Below are positions 50,815 to 62,970 of a stretch of DNA of 64,000 bases, in pieces. Numbering within the stretch: the first letter of the stretch is position 1; the number at the start of each line of letters is the position of its first letter. A model generated the notes under the pieces. That model was not told the DNA's origin, made no database searches, and was given only the letters and a program-made list of their open reading frames with translations. This DNA comes from Dallia pectoralis (lineage: Eukaryota > Chordata > Actinopteri > Esociformes > Umbridae), in the NCBI GenBank assembly GCA_029465975.1, contig CM055745.1, forward strand, positions 17,844,258 to 17,908,257. The letters are read 5' to 3'. The position numbers and the translations under genes are program-made.

Positions 50815-52489
50815 CTGTCTAGTACAGACAGTATAGTCCCTGTCCAGTACAGGCAGTATAGTCCCTGTCCAGTACAGGCAGTATAGTCCCTGTCTAGTAC
50901 AGGCAGTATAGCCCTTGTCTAGTACAGGCAGTATAGCCCTTGTCTAGTACAGGCAGTATAGTCCCTGTCTAGTACAGGCAGTATAGTCCCTGTCTAGTAC
51001 AGGCAGTATAGCCCTTGTCTAGTACAGGCAGTATAGCCCTTGTCTAGTACAGGCAGTATAGTCCCTGTCTAGTACAGGCAGTATAGTCCCTGTCCAGTAC
51101 AGGCAGTATAGTCCCTGTCTAGTACAGGCAGTATAGCCCTTGTCTAGTACAGGCAGTATAGCCCTTGTCCCTATAGTCCCTGTACAGGCAGTATAGTCCC
51201 TGTCTAGTACAGGCAGTATAGCCCTTGTCTAGTACAGGCAGTATAGCCCTTGTCTAGTACAGGCAGTATAGTCCCTGTCTAGTACAGGCAGTATAGTCCC
51301 TGTCTAGTACAGGCAGTATAGCCCTTGTCTAGTACAGGCAGTATAGTCCCTATCTAGTACAGGCAGTATAGTCCCTATCTAGTACAGGCAGTATAGTCCC
51401 TGTCTAGTACAGGCAGTATAGTCCCTGTCCAGTACAGGCAGTATAGTCCCTGTCCAGTACAGGCAGTATAGTCCCTGTCCAGTACAGGCAGTATAGTCCC
51501 TGTCCAGTACAGGCAGTATAGTCCCTGTCCAGTACAGGCAGTATAGTCCCTGTCCAGTACAGGCAGTATAGTCCCTGTCCAGTACAGGCAGTATAGTCCC
51601 TGTCCAGTACAGGCAGTATAGTCCCTGTCTAGTACAGGCAGTATAGTCCCTGTCCAGTACAGGCAGTATAGTCCCTGTCCAGTACAGGCAGTATAGTCCC
51701 TGTCCAGTACAGGCAGTATAGTCCCTGTCTAGTACAGGCAGTATAGCCCCTGTCCAGTACAGGCAGTATAGTCCCTGTCAGTACAGGCAGTATAGTCCCT
51801 GTCCAGTACAGGCAGTATAGTCCCTGTCCAGTACAGGCAGTATAGTCCCTGTCCAGTACAGGCAGTATAGTCCCTGTCTAGTACAGGCAGTATAGCCCTT
51901 GTCTAGTACAGGCAGTATAGCCCTTGTCTAGTACAGGCAGTATAGTCCCTGTCTAGTACAGGCAGTATAGTCCCTGTCTAGTACAGGCAGTATAGCCCAT
52001 GTCTAGTACAGGCAGTATAGTCCCTGTCCAGTACAGGCAGTATAGTCCCTGTCTAGTACAGGCAGTATAACCCTTGTCTAGTACAGGCAGTATAGTCCCT
52101 GTCTAGTAGAGGAAGTATAGTCCCAGTACAGGCAGTATAGTCCCTGTCTTGTACAGGCAGTAAAGTCCTTGTCTAGTACAGGCAGTATAGTCCCTGTCCA
52201 GTACAGGCAGTATAGTCCCTGTCCAGTACAGGCAGTATAGTCCCTGTCTAGTACTGGCAGTATAGTCCCTGCCCAGTACAGGCAGTATAGTCCCAGTACA
52301 GGCAGTATAGTCCCTGTCTAGTACAGGCAATATAGTCCCTGTCCAGTACAGGCAGTATAGTCCCTGTCTAGTACAGGCAATATAGTCCCTGTCCAGTACA
52401 GGCAGTATCATCCCAGTACAAGCAGTATAGTCCCTGTACAATACAGGCAGTATAGTCCCAGTACAGGCAGTATAGTCCATGTCTAGTTC
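50815..52489. repeat. 25-bp minisatellite (~65 copies)
   Basis: The unit is TCCCTGTCTAGTACAGGCAG plus TATAG, with CCAGT/CTAGT and TCCCT/CCCTT variants. From about 52120, units lacking TGTCT begin to appear among them, and the array passes into the adjoining 20-bp array, with which it shares its core. Confidence 0.94.
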
Positions 52490-55174
52490 AGGCAGTATAG
52501 TCCCAGTACAGGCAGTATAGTCCCATACAGGCAGTACAATCCAAGTACAGGCAGTATAGTCCCAGTATAGGCAGTATAGTCCAAGTACCGGCAGTATAGT
52601 CCCAGTAAAGGCAGTATAGTCCCAGTAAAGGCAGTATAGTCCCAGTACAGGCAGTATAGTCCCAGTAAAGGCAGTATAGTCCCAGTACAGGCAGTATAGT
52701 CCCAGTACAGGCAGTATAGTCCCAGTACAGACAGTATAGTCCCAGTACAGGCAGTATAGTCCCAGTACAGGCAGTATAGTCCCAGTACAGGCAGTATAGT
52801 CCCAGTACAGGCAGTATAGTCCCAGTACAGACAGTATAGTTCCAGTAAAGGCAGTATAGTCCCAGTACAGGCAGTATAGTCCCAGTACAGGCAGTATAGT
52901 CCCAGTACAGACAGTATAGTTCCAGTAAAGGCAGTATAGTCCCAGTACAGGCAGTATAGTCCCAGTACAGGCAGTATAGTCCCAGTACAGGCAGTATAGT
53001 CCCAGTACAGACAGTATAGTTCCAGTAAAGACAGTATAGTCCCAGTACAGACAGTATAGTTCCAGTAAAGGCAGTATAGTCCCAGTACAGGCAGTATAGT
53101 CCCAGTACAGGCAGTATAGTCCCAGTACAGACAGTATAGTTCCAGTAAAGGCAGTATAGTCCCAGTACAGGCAGTATAGTCCCAGTACAGGCAGTATAGT
53201 CCAAGTACCGGCAGTATAGTCCCAGTAAAGGCAGTATAGTCCCAGTAAAGGCAGTAGAGTCCCAGTACAGGCAGTATAGTCCCAGTAAAGGCAGTATAGT
53301 CCCAGTACAGGCAGTATAGTCCCAGTACAGGCAGTATAGTCCCAGTACAGACAGTATAGTCCCAGTACAGGCAGTATAGTCCCAGTACAGGCAGTATAGT
53401 CCCAGTACAGGCAGTATAGTCCCAGTACAGGCAGTATAGTCCCAGTACAGGCAGTATAGTCCCAGTACAGACAGTATAGTTCCAGTAAAGGCAGCATAGT
53501 CCCAGTACAGGCAGTATAGTCCCAGTACAGGCAGTATAGTCCCAGTACAGACAGTATAGTCCCAGTACAGGCAGTATAGTCCCAGTACAGGCAGTATAGT
53601 CCCAGTACAGGCAGTATAGTCCCAGTACAGGCAGTATAGTCCCAGTACAGACAGTATAGTCTCAGTACAGACAGTATAGTTCCAGTAAAGGCAGTATAGT
53701 CCCAGTACAGGCAGTATAGTCCCAGTACAGGCAGTATAGTCCCAGTACAGACAGTATAGTTCCAGTAAAGACAGTATAGTCCCAGTACAGACAGTATAGT
53801 TCCAGTAAAGGCAGTATAGTCCCAGTACAGGCAGTATAGTCCCAGTACAGACAGTATAGTTCCAGTAAAGACAGTATAGTCCCAGTACAGACAGTATAGT
53901 TCCAGTAAAGGCAGTATAGTCCCAGTACAGGCAGTATAGTCCCAGTACAGGCAGTATAGTCCCAGTACAGACAGTATAGTCCCAGTACAGACAGTATAGT
54001 TCCAGTAAAGGCAGTATAGTCCCAGTACAGGCAGTATAGTCCCAGTACAGGCAGTATAGTCCCAGTACAGACAGTATAGTTCCAGTAAAGACAGTATAGT
54101 CCCAGTACAGACAGTATAGTTCCAGTAAAGGCAGTATAGTCCCAGTACAGGCAGTATAGTCCCAGTACAGGCAGTATAGTCCCAGTACAGACAGTATAGT
54201 TCCAGTAAAGGCAGTATAGTCCCAGTACAGGCAGTATAGTCCCAGTATAGTCCCAGTACAGGCAGTATAGTCCCAGTACAGGCAGTATAGTCCCAGTACA
54301 GGCAGTATAGTCCCAGTACAGGCAGTATAGTCCCAGTACAGGCAGTATAGTCCCAGTACAGGCAGTATAGTCCCAGTACAGGCAGTATAGTCCCAGTACA
54401 GGCAGTATAGTCCCAGTACAGGCAGTATAGTCCCAGTACAGGCAGTATAGTCCCAGTACAGGCAGTATAGTCCCAGTACAGACAGTATAGTTCCAGTAAA
54501 GGCAGTATAGTCCCAGTACAGGCAGTATAGTCCCAGTACAGGCAGTATAGTCCCAGTACAGGCAGTATAGTCCCAGTACAGGCGGTATAGTCCCAGTACA
54601 GGCAGTATAGTCCCAGTACATGCAGTATAGTCCCAGTACAGGCAGTATAGTCCCAGTACAGGCAGTATAGTCCCAGTACAGACAGTATAGTCCCAGTACA
54701 GGCAGTATAGTCCCAGTACAGGCAGTATAGTCCCAGTACAGGCAGTATAGTCCCAGTACAGACAGTATAGTCCCAGTACAGGCAGTATAGTCCCAGTACA
54801 GGCAGTATAGTCCCAGTACAGGCAGTATAGTCCCAGTACAGGCAGTATAGTCCCAGTACAGGCAGTATAGTCCCAGTACAGACAGTATAGTTCCAGTAAA
54901 GGCAGTATAGTCCCAGTACAGGCAGTATAGTCCCAGTACAGGCAGTATAGTCCCAGTACAGGCAGTATAGTCCCAGTACAGGCGGTATTGTCCCAGTACA
55001 GGCGGTATAGTCCCAGTACAGGCAGTATAGTCCCAGTACAGGCAGTATAGTCCCAGTACAGGCAGTATAGTCCCAGTACAGACAGTATAGTCCCAGTACA
55101 GGCAGTATAGTCCCAGTACAGGCAGTATAGTCCCAGTACAGGCAGTATAGTCCCAGTACAGGCAGTATAGTCCC
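52490..55174. repeat. 20-bp minisatellite (~134 copies)
   Basis: The unit is TCCCAGTACAGGCAGTATAG, which is the adjoining 25-bp unit minus TGTCT. Variants are GACAG for GGCAG and TTCCAGTAAAG for TCCCAGTACAG, and these recur in blocks of four to seven units. On the minus strand a frame with a 60-bp (three-unit) periodicity stays open for up to 523 codons. I regard this as a repeat artefact. Confidence 0.95.
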
Positions 55175-55217
55175 AGTCCCACCCTGGTAGACTCTATCCT
55201 CTCTATAACGTGTGCAG

Positions 55218-55362
55218 TCAGGCGACCAGTCACTCAGATATCTACAGCTTTGTTGACACCCCGGTTACCATTTCGCACATCCTGCCAAGAAGAGCAGCTT
55301 CCGACACGCCGGCACTGTTTCCTAGAAACAGAACAGGGGTTGTCATGGTGAACTGTTTAGAG
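55218..55362 (+). other. Candidate exon of an unidentified gene
   Basis: In the 250 bp of unique sequence between two large arrays, a 145-bp open segment lies between an acceptor with a good pyrimidine tract (CTCTATCCTCTCTATAACGT then GTGCAG) and a strong donor, GAG|GTGAGC. It reads SDIYSFVDTPVTISHILPRR, AASDTPALFPRN and RTGVVMVNCLE, with no low complexity. Phase is 2 in, 0 out. I do not recognise the protein. In mammals MAP1A is flanked by TP53BP1 and PPIP5K1, but I cannot match either. It could be chance. Confidence 0.38.
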
Positions 55363-55422
55363 GTGAGCTGGATGAAGGTGATTCATGGAAGCAACAGAGA
55401 TGCAAATTATTGGTCACTGATG

Positions 55423-58400
55423 GCTGCCTGTCTAATGTCCCAGTGGGTCAGAGTTCTGTCAGTTATTATAAAGTATCCGGTCCTGTCTAATATGGCTGCC
55501 TGTCTAAGGTCCCAGTGGGTCAGAGTTCTGTCAGTTATTATAAAGTATCCGGTCCTGTCTAATATGGCTGCCTGTCTAATGTCCCAGTGGGTCAGAGTTC
55601 TGTCAGTTATTATAAAGTATCTGGTCCTGTCTAATATGGCTGCCTGTCTAATGTCCCAGTGGGTCAGAGTTCTGTCAGTTATTATATAGTATCTGGTCCT
55701 GTCTAATATGGCTGCCTGTCTAATGTCCCAGTCGGTCAGAGTTCTGTCAGTTATTATAAAGTATCTGGTCCTGTCTAATATGGCTGCCTGTCTAATGTCC
55801 CAGTGGGTCAGAGTTCTGTCAGTTATTATAAAGTATCCGGTCCTGTCTAATATGGCTGCCTGTCTAATGTCCCAGTGGGTCAGAGTTCTGTCAGTTATTA
55901 TAAAGTATCTGGTCCTGTCTAATATGGCTGCCTGTCTAATGTCCCAGTGGGTCAGAGTTCTGTCAGTTATTATAAAGTATCTGGTCCTGTCTAATATGGC
56001 TGCCTGTCTAATGTCCCAGTGGGTCAGAGTTCTGTCAGTTATTATATAGTATCTGGTCCTGTCTAATATGGCTGCCTGTCTAATGTCCCAGTGGGTCAGA
56101 GTTCTGTCAGTTATTATAAAGTATCTGGTCCTGTCTAATATGGCTGCCTGTCTAATGTCCCAGTGGGTCAGAGTTCTGTCAGTTATTATAAAGTATCGGT
56201 CCTGTCTAATATGGCTGCCTGTCTAATGTCCCAGTGGGTCAGAGTTCTGTCAGTTATTATAAAGTATCTGGTCCTGTCTAATATGGCTGCCTGTCTAATG
56301 TCCCAGTGGGTCAGAGTTCTGTCAGTTATTATAAAGTATCCGGTCCTGTCTAATATGGCTGCCTGTCTAATGTCCCAGTGGGTCAGAGTTCTGTCAGTTA
56401 TTATAAAGTATCTGGTCCTGTCTAATATGGCTGCCTGTCTAATGTCCCAGTGGGTCAGAGTTCTGTCAGTTATTATATAGTATCTGGTCCTGTCTAATAT
56501 GGCTGCCTGTCTAATGTCCCAGTGGGTCAGAGTTCTGTCAGTTATTATAAAGTATCGGTCCTGTCTAATATGGCTGCCTGTCTAATGTCCCAGTGGGTCA
56601 GAGTTCTGTCAGTTATTATATAGTATCTGGTCCTGTCTAATATGGCTGCCTGTCTAATGTCCCAGTGGGTCAGAGTTCTGTCAGTTATTATAAAGTATCC
56701 GGTCCTGTCTAATATGGCTGCCTGTCTAATGTCCCAGTGGGTCAGAGTTCTGTCAGGTATTATAAAGTATCTGGTCCTGTCTAATATGGCTGCCTGTCTA
56801 ATGTCCCAGTGGGTCAGAGTTCTGTCAGTTATTATATAGTATCTGGTCCTGTCTAATATGGCTGCCTGTCTAATGTCCCAGTGGGTCAGAGTTCTGTCAG
56901 TTATTATATAGTATCTGGTCCTGTCTAATATGGCTGCCTGTCTAATGTCCCAGTGGGTCAGAGTTCTGTCAGTTATTATAAAGTATCTGGTCCTGTCTAA
57001 TATGGCTGCCTGTCTAATGTCCCAGTGGGTCAGAGTTCTGTCAGTTATTATATAGTATCCGGTCCTGTCTAATATGGCTGCCTGTCTAAAGTCCCAGTGG
57101 GTCAGAGTTCTGTCAGTTATTATATAGTATCTGGTCCTGTCTAATATGGCTGCCTGTCTAATGTCCCAGTGGGTCAGAGTTCTGTCAGTTATTATAAAGT
57201 ATCTGGTCCTGTCTAATATGGCTGCCTGTCTAATGTCCCAGTGGGTCAGAGTTCTGTCAGTTATTATAAAGTATCTGGTCCTGTCTAATATGGCTGCCTG
57301 TCTAATGTCCCAGTGGGTCAGAGTTCTGTCAGTTATTATATAGTATCTGGTCCTGTCTAATATGGCTGCCTGTCTAATGTCCCAGTGGGTCAGAGTTCTG
57401 TCAGTTATTATAAAGTATCCGGTCCTGTCTAATATGGCTGCCTGTCTAATGTCCCAGTGGGTCAGAGTTCTGTCAGTTATTATATAGTATCTGGTCCTGT
57501 CTAATATGGCTGCCTGTCTAATGTCCCAGTGGGTCAGAGTTCTGTCAGTTATTATATAGTATCTGGTCCTGTCTAATATGGCTGCCTGTCTAATGTCCCA
57601 GTGGGTCAGAGTTCTGTCAGTTATTATAAAGTATCTGGTCCTGTCTAATATGGCTGCCTGTCTAATGTCCCAGTGGGTCAGAGTTCTGTCAGTTATTATA
57701 TAGTATCCGGTCCTGTCTAATATGGCTGCCTGTCTAAAGTCCCAGTGGGTCAGAGTTCTGTCAGTTATTATATAGTATCTGGTCCTGTCTAATTTGGCTG
57801 CCTGTCTAATGTCCCAGTGGGTCAGAGTTCTGTCAGTTATTATAAAGTATCTGGTCCTGTCTAATATGGCTGCCTGTCTAATGTCCCAGTGGGTCAGAGT
57901 TCTGTCAGTTATTATATAGTATCCGGTCCTGTCTAATATGGCTGCCTGTCTAATGTCCCAGTGGGTCAGAGTTCTGTCAGTTATTATATAGTATCCGGTC
58001 CTGTCTAATATGGCTGCCTGTCTAATGTCCCAGTGGGTCAGAGTTCTGTCAGTTATTATAAAGTATCTGGTCCTGTCTAATATGGCTGCCTGTCTAATGT
58101 CCCAGTGGGTCAGAGTTCTGTCAGTTATTATAAAGTATCCGGTCCTGTCTAATATGGCTGCCTGTCTAATGTCCCAGTGGGTCAGAGTTCTGTCAGTTAT
58201 TATAAAGTATCTGGTCCTGTCTAATATGGCTGCCTGTCTAATGTCCCAGTGGGTCAGAGTTCTGTCAGTTATTATATAGTATCTGGTCCTGTCTAATATG
58301 GCTGCCTGTCTAATGTCCCAGTGGGTCAGAGTTCTGTCAGTTATTATAAAGTATCGGTCCTGTCTAATATGGCTGCCTGTCTAATGTCCCAGTGGGTCAG

Positions 58401-61163
58401 AGTTCTGTCAGTTATTATATAGTATCTGGTCCTGTCTAATATGGCTGCCTGTCTAATGTCCCAGTGGGTCAGAGTTCTGTCAGTTATTATAAAGTATCTG
58501 GTCCTGTCTAATATGGCTGCCTGTCTAATGTCCCAGTGGGTCAGAGTTCTGTCAGGTATTATAAAGTATCTGGTCCTGTCTAATATGGCTGCCTGTCTAA
58601 TGTCCCAGTGGGTCAGAGTTCTGTCAGTTATTATATAGTATCTGGTCCTGTCTAATATGGCTGCCTGTCTAATGTCCCAGTGGGTCAGAGTTCTGTCAGT
58701 TATTATATAGTATCTGGGCTGCCTGTCTAATGTCCCAGTGGGTCAGAGTTCTGTCAATTATGGCTGCCTGTCTAATGTCCCAGTGGGTCAGAGTTCTGTC
58801 AGTTATTATAAAGTATCTGGTCCTGTCTAATATGGCTGCCTGTCTAATGTCCCAGTGGGTCAGAGTTCTGTCAGTTATTATATAGTATCCGGTCCTGTCT
58901 AATATGGCTGCCTGTCTAAAGTCCCAGTGGGTCAGAGTTCTGTCAGTTATTATATAGTATCTGGTCCTGTCTAATATGGCTGCCTGTCTAATGTCCCAGT
59001 GGGTCAGAGTTCTGTCAGTTATTATAAAGTATCTGGTCCTGTCTAATATGGCTGCCTGTCTAATGTCCCAGTGGGTCAGAGTTCTGTCAGTTATTATAAA
59101 GTATCTGGTCCTGTCTAATATGGCTGCCTGTCTAATGTCCCAGTGGGTCAGAGTTCTGTCAGTTATTATATAGTATCTGGTCCTGTCTAATATGGCTGCC
59201 TGTCTAATGTCCCAGTGGGTCAGAGTTCTGTCAGTTATTATAAAGTATCCGGTCCTGTCTAATATGGCTGCCTGTCTAATGTCCCAGTGGGTCAGAGTTC
59301 TGTCAGTTATTATATAGTATCTGGTCCTGTCTAATATGGCTGCCTGTCTAATGTCCCAGTGGGTCAGAGTTCTGTCAGTTATTATATAGTATCTGGTCCT
59401 GTCTAATATGGCTGCCTGTCTAATGTCCCAGTGGGTCAGAGTTCTGTCAGTTATTATAAAGTATCTGGTCCTGTCTAATATGGCTGCCTGTCTAATGTCC
59501 CAGTGGGTCAGAGTTCTGTCAGTTATTATATAGTATCCGGTCCTGTCTAATATGGCTGCCTGTCTAAAGTCCCAGTGGGTCAGAGTTCTGTCAGTTATTA
59601 TATTATAGTATCTGGTCCTGTCTAATTTGGCTGCCTGTCTAATGTCCCAGTGGGTCAGAGTTCTGTCAGTTATTATAAAGTATCTGGTCCTGTCTAATAT
59701 GGCTGCCTGTCTAATGTCCCAGTGGGTCAGAGTTCTGTCAGTTATTATATAGTATCCGGTCCTGTCTAATATGGCTGCCTGTCTAATGTCCCAGTGGGTC
59801 AGAGTTCTGTCAGTTATTATATAGTATCTGGTCCTGTCTAATATGGCTGCCTGTCTAATGTCCCAGTGGGTCAGAGTTCTGTCAGTTATTATATAGTATC
59901 TGGTCCTGTCTAATATGGCTGCCTGTCTAATGTCCCAGTGGGTCAGAGTTCTGTCAGTTATTATAAAGTATCTGGTCCTGTCTAATATGGCTGCCTGTCT
60001 AATGTCCCAGTGGGTCAGAGTTCTGTCAGTTATTATATAGTATCTGGTCCTGTCTAATATGGCTGCCTGTCTAATGTCCCAGTGGGTCAGAGTTCTGTCA
60101 GTTATTATAAAGTATCTGGTCCTGTCTAATATGGCTGCCTGTCTAATGTCCCAGTGGGTCAGAGTTCTGTCAGTTATTATAAAGTATCCGGTCCTGTCTA
60201 ATATGGCTGCCTGTCTAATGTCCCAGTGGGTCAGAGTTCTGTCAGTTATTATAAAGTATCTGGTCCTGTCTAATATGGCTGCCTGTCTAATGTCCCAGTG
60301 GGTCAGAGTTCTGTCAGTTATTATAAAGTATCTGGTCCTGTCTAATATGGCTGCCTGTCTAATGTCCCAGTGGGTCAGAGTTCTGTCAGTTATTATATAG
60401 TATCTGGTCCTGTCTAATATGGCTGCCTGTCTAATGTCCCAGTGGGTCAGAGTTCTGTCAGTTATTATAAAGTATCTGGTCCTGTCTAATATGGCTGCCT
60501 GTCTAATGTCCCAGTGGGTCAGAGTTCTGTCAGTTATTATAAAGTATCTGGTCCTGTCTAATATGGCTGCCTGTCTAATGTCCCAGTGGGTCAGAGTTCT
60601 GTCAGTTATTATAAAGTATCCGGTCCTGTCTAATATGGCTGCCTGTCTAATGTCCCAGTGGGTCAGAGTTCTGTCAGTTATTATATAGTATCCGGTCCTG
60701 TCTAATATGGCTGCCTGTCTAATGTCCCAGTGGGTCAGAGTTCTGTCAGTTATTATAAAGTATCTGGTCCTGTCTAATATGGCTGCCTGTCTAATGTCCC
60801 AGTGGGTCAGAGTTCTGTCAGTTATTATATAGTATCCGGTCCTGTCTAATATGGCTGCCTGTCTAATGTCCCAGTGGGTCAGAGTTCTGTCAGTTATTAT
60901 AAAGTATCTGGTCCTGTCTAATATGGCTGCCTGTCTAATGTCCCAGTGGGTCAGAGTTCTGTCAGTTATTATAAAGTATCTGGTCCTGTCTAATATGGCT
61001 GCCTGTCTAATGTCCCAGTGGGTCAGAGTTCTGTCAGTTATTATAAAGTATCTGGTCCTGTCTAATATGGCTGCCTGTCTAATGTCCCAGTGGGTCAGAG
61101 TTCTGTCAGTTATTATAAAGTATCTGGTCCTGTCTAATATGGCTGCCTGTCTAATGTCCCAGT
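55423..61163. repeat. 72-bp minisatellite (~80 copies, 5.7 kb)
   Basis: The unit contains TATGGCTGCCTGTCTAATGT, CCCAGTGGGTCAGAGTTCTG, TCAGTTATTATAAAGTATCT and GGTCCTGTCTAA. The main variable sites are ATAAAG/ATATAG and TATCTGG/TATCCGG. Because 72 is a multiple of three, the minus strand is open for 833 codons (58696-61197) with a 24-residue period. On the + strand the ATATAG variant makes a TAG, so + frames break irregularly. Blocks of about 25 units are duplicated head to tail (see findings). A defective unit lies at about 58705-58765. Confidence 0.96.
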
Positions 61164-61512
61164 ATATAGTCACATATTTATATGTGTTACTATGCATCTA
61201 CTGTGACTTCCACGCTTGACGGCAAGTGGCTCCACACACAAAGATCTTTAAAATTATATTAATGCCATCCAGCTCAGAGGCTACTTGATACACTGCTTTT
61301 ACTGCATGTGAGTGTTTCAGGGATATGAAAGCCCTCCCAAGGACGTGTTAATGTTGAGTTTCAGAGCAGTAAATAAGCGACAAATCCATCACAATCAACA
61401 ACTAAATCATCAATAAATAACATAGTGAAGAAACTCATGTGTGGGAAACAACTGCCTTATTCTTATTTGCCGCGGTGAGCATCTTGTAAATAATTGAATG
61501 CAGCCATAATCT

Positions 61513-61543
<31 letters not shown>

Positions 61544-61734
61544 GCGGGCAGAGGTGGGTATGAATGACATCAGCGTTTGGCATCTGGTGAGGTGGCAGAC
61601 TCACAGTCTCCCTCGGGAGAAGTCAATTACAATGGGGTGGCGAGGGGGCTAGCCGAAATGAAGTGAGCGCCATGGCAACCTGTTGATGCCAGAGCCAAGG
61701 AATGAGTCATGATTTCTGTTTGGAGGTTAGAGAG
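61164..61734. other. Spacer with a (GT)n microsatellite
   Basis: Single-copy sequence with a GT dinucleotide run at about 61515-61542 (roughly 14 repeats). No gene is recognised. Confidence 0.6.
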
Positions 61735-61945
61735 AAGGAGAGAAGGGAACAGAGGAGGTGCAGAGAGAAGCAGAGATGGAGAACAGAGAGGAGGTGCAGA
61801 GGGAGGGAGAAGTAGAGAAGGAGAACAGAGGAGGTGCAGAGAGAAGCAGAGATGGAGAACAGAGAGGAGGTGCAGAGGGAGGGAGAAGTAGAGAAGGAGA
61901 ACAGAGGAGGTGCAGAGGGAGGGAGAGAGAGAAAAAGGAATGGAG
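61735..61945. repeat. Purine-rich 76-bp tandem duplication
   Basis: Two and a half copies of a block of about 76 bp, itself made of two related halves of about 38 bp with core GAGGTGCAGAGAGAAGCAGA. The + strand is almost pure A/G, giving a polypurine tract of about 200 bp. The open frames over it are artefacts. Confidence 0.85.
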
Positions 61946-62031
61946 AAGAAGAAAGCAGTGACTCTACTATACTTAATGTTTCAGATGTTTGTGTATTAAT
62001 CAGTAACACAAGACCAACCTGTCAGGTGTAG

Positions 62032-62970
62032 ACCGCCCTGATATGGACCACAAAGCATTCTGTATAGACCACCCCGATATAGACCACAAAACATTCAGTC
62101 TAGACCACCCCGATATAGACCACAAAACATTCAGTCTAGACCACCCCAATATGGACCACAAAGCATTCTGTATAGACCGCTCCGATATGGACCACAAAAC
62201 ATTCTGTATAGACCACCCCGATATGGACCACAACACATTCTGTATAGACCACACCGATATGGACCACAAAACATTCAGTCTAGACCACCCCGATATGGAC
62301 CACAAAACATTCAGTCTAGACCACCCCGATATGGACCACAACGCATTCTGTATAGACCACCCCGATATGGACCACAAAACATTCTGTCTAGACCACCCCG
62401 ATATGGACCACAAAGCATTCTGTATAGACCGCCCCGATATGGACCACAAAACATTCTGTATAGACCACCCCGATATGGACCACAAAGCATACTGTCTAGA
62501 CCTCCCCGATATGGACCACAAAACATTCTGTATAGACCACCCCGATATGGACCACAAAGCATTCTGTATAGACCACCCCGATATGGACCACAAAGCATTC
62601 TGTCTAGACCACCCTGATATAGACCACAAAACATTCTGTATAGACCACCCCGATATGGACCACAAAGCATTCTGTCTAGACCACCCCGACATAGACCACA
62701 AAACATTCTGTAAAGACCACCCCGATATGGACCACAAAGCATTCTGTCTAGACCACCCCGATATGGACCACAAAGCAGTCTGTATAGACCACCCCGATAT
62801 GGACTACAAAGCATTCTGTATAGACCACCCCGATATGGCCCACAAAACATTCTGTATAGACCACCCCGATATGGACTACAAAGCATTCTGTCTAGACCAC
62901 CCCGATATGGACTACAAAGCATTCTGTATAGACCACCCCGATATGGCCCACAAAACAATCAGTCTCATGA
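62032..62970. repeat. 36-bp minisatellite (~26 copies)
   Basis: The unit contains GACCACCCCGATATGGACCA then CAAAGCATTCTGTATA, with AAAGCA/AAAACA, TGTATA/TGTCTA/AGTCTA and ATGG/ATAG variants. The unit is a multiple of three, so both strands stay open (+ strand reads DHPDMDHKAFCI) for 215-315 codons. No start or context suggests a gene. Confidence 0.94.

Noticed and set aside
52103..55233. Minus-strand open frames of 464 and 523 codons over the 20-bp array
   Set aside because: Three 20-bp units make a 60-bp period without stops in that frame. Content is purely repetitive (Leu/Tyr/Cys/Trp-rich) with no gene context.
58696..61197. 833-codon minus-strand open frame over the 72-bp array
   Set aside because: It has a 24-residue exact period produced by the 72-bp unit and starts in the sequence just beyond the array. 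There is no promoter, splice or family evidence.
61515..61542. Z-DNA-forming regulatory element at the (GT)n run
   Set aside because: A GT run of this length is common in fish genomes, and nothing nearby suggests a promoter.
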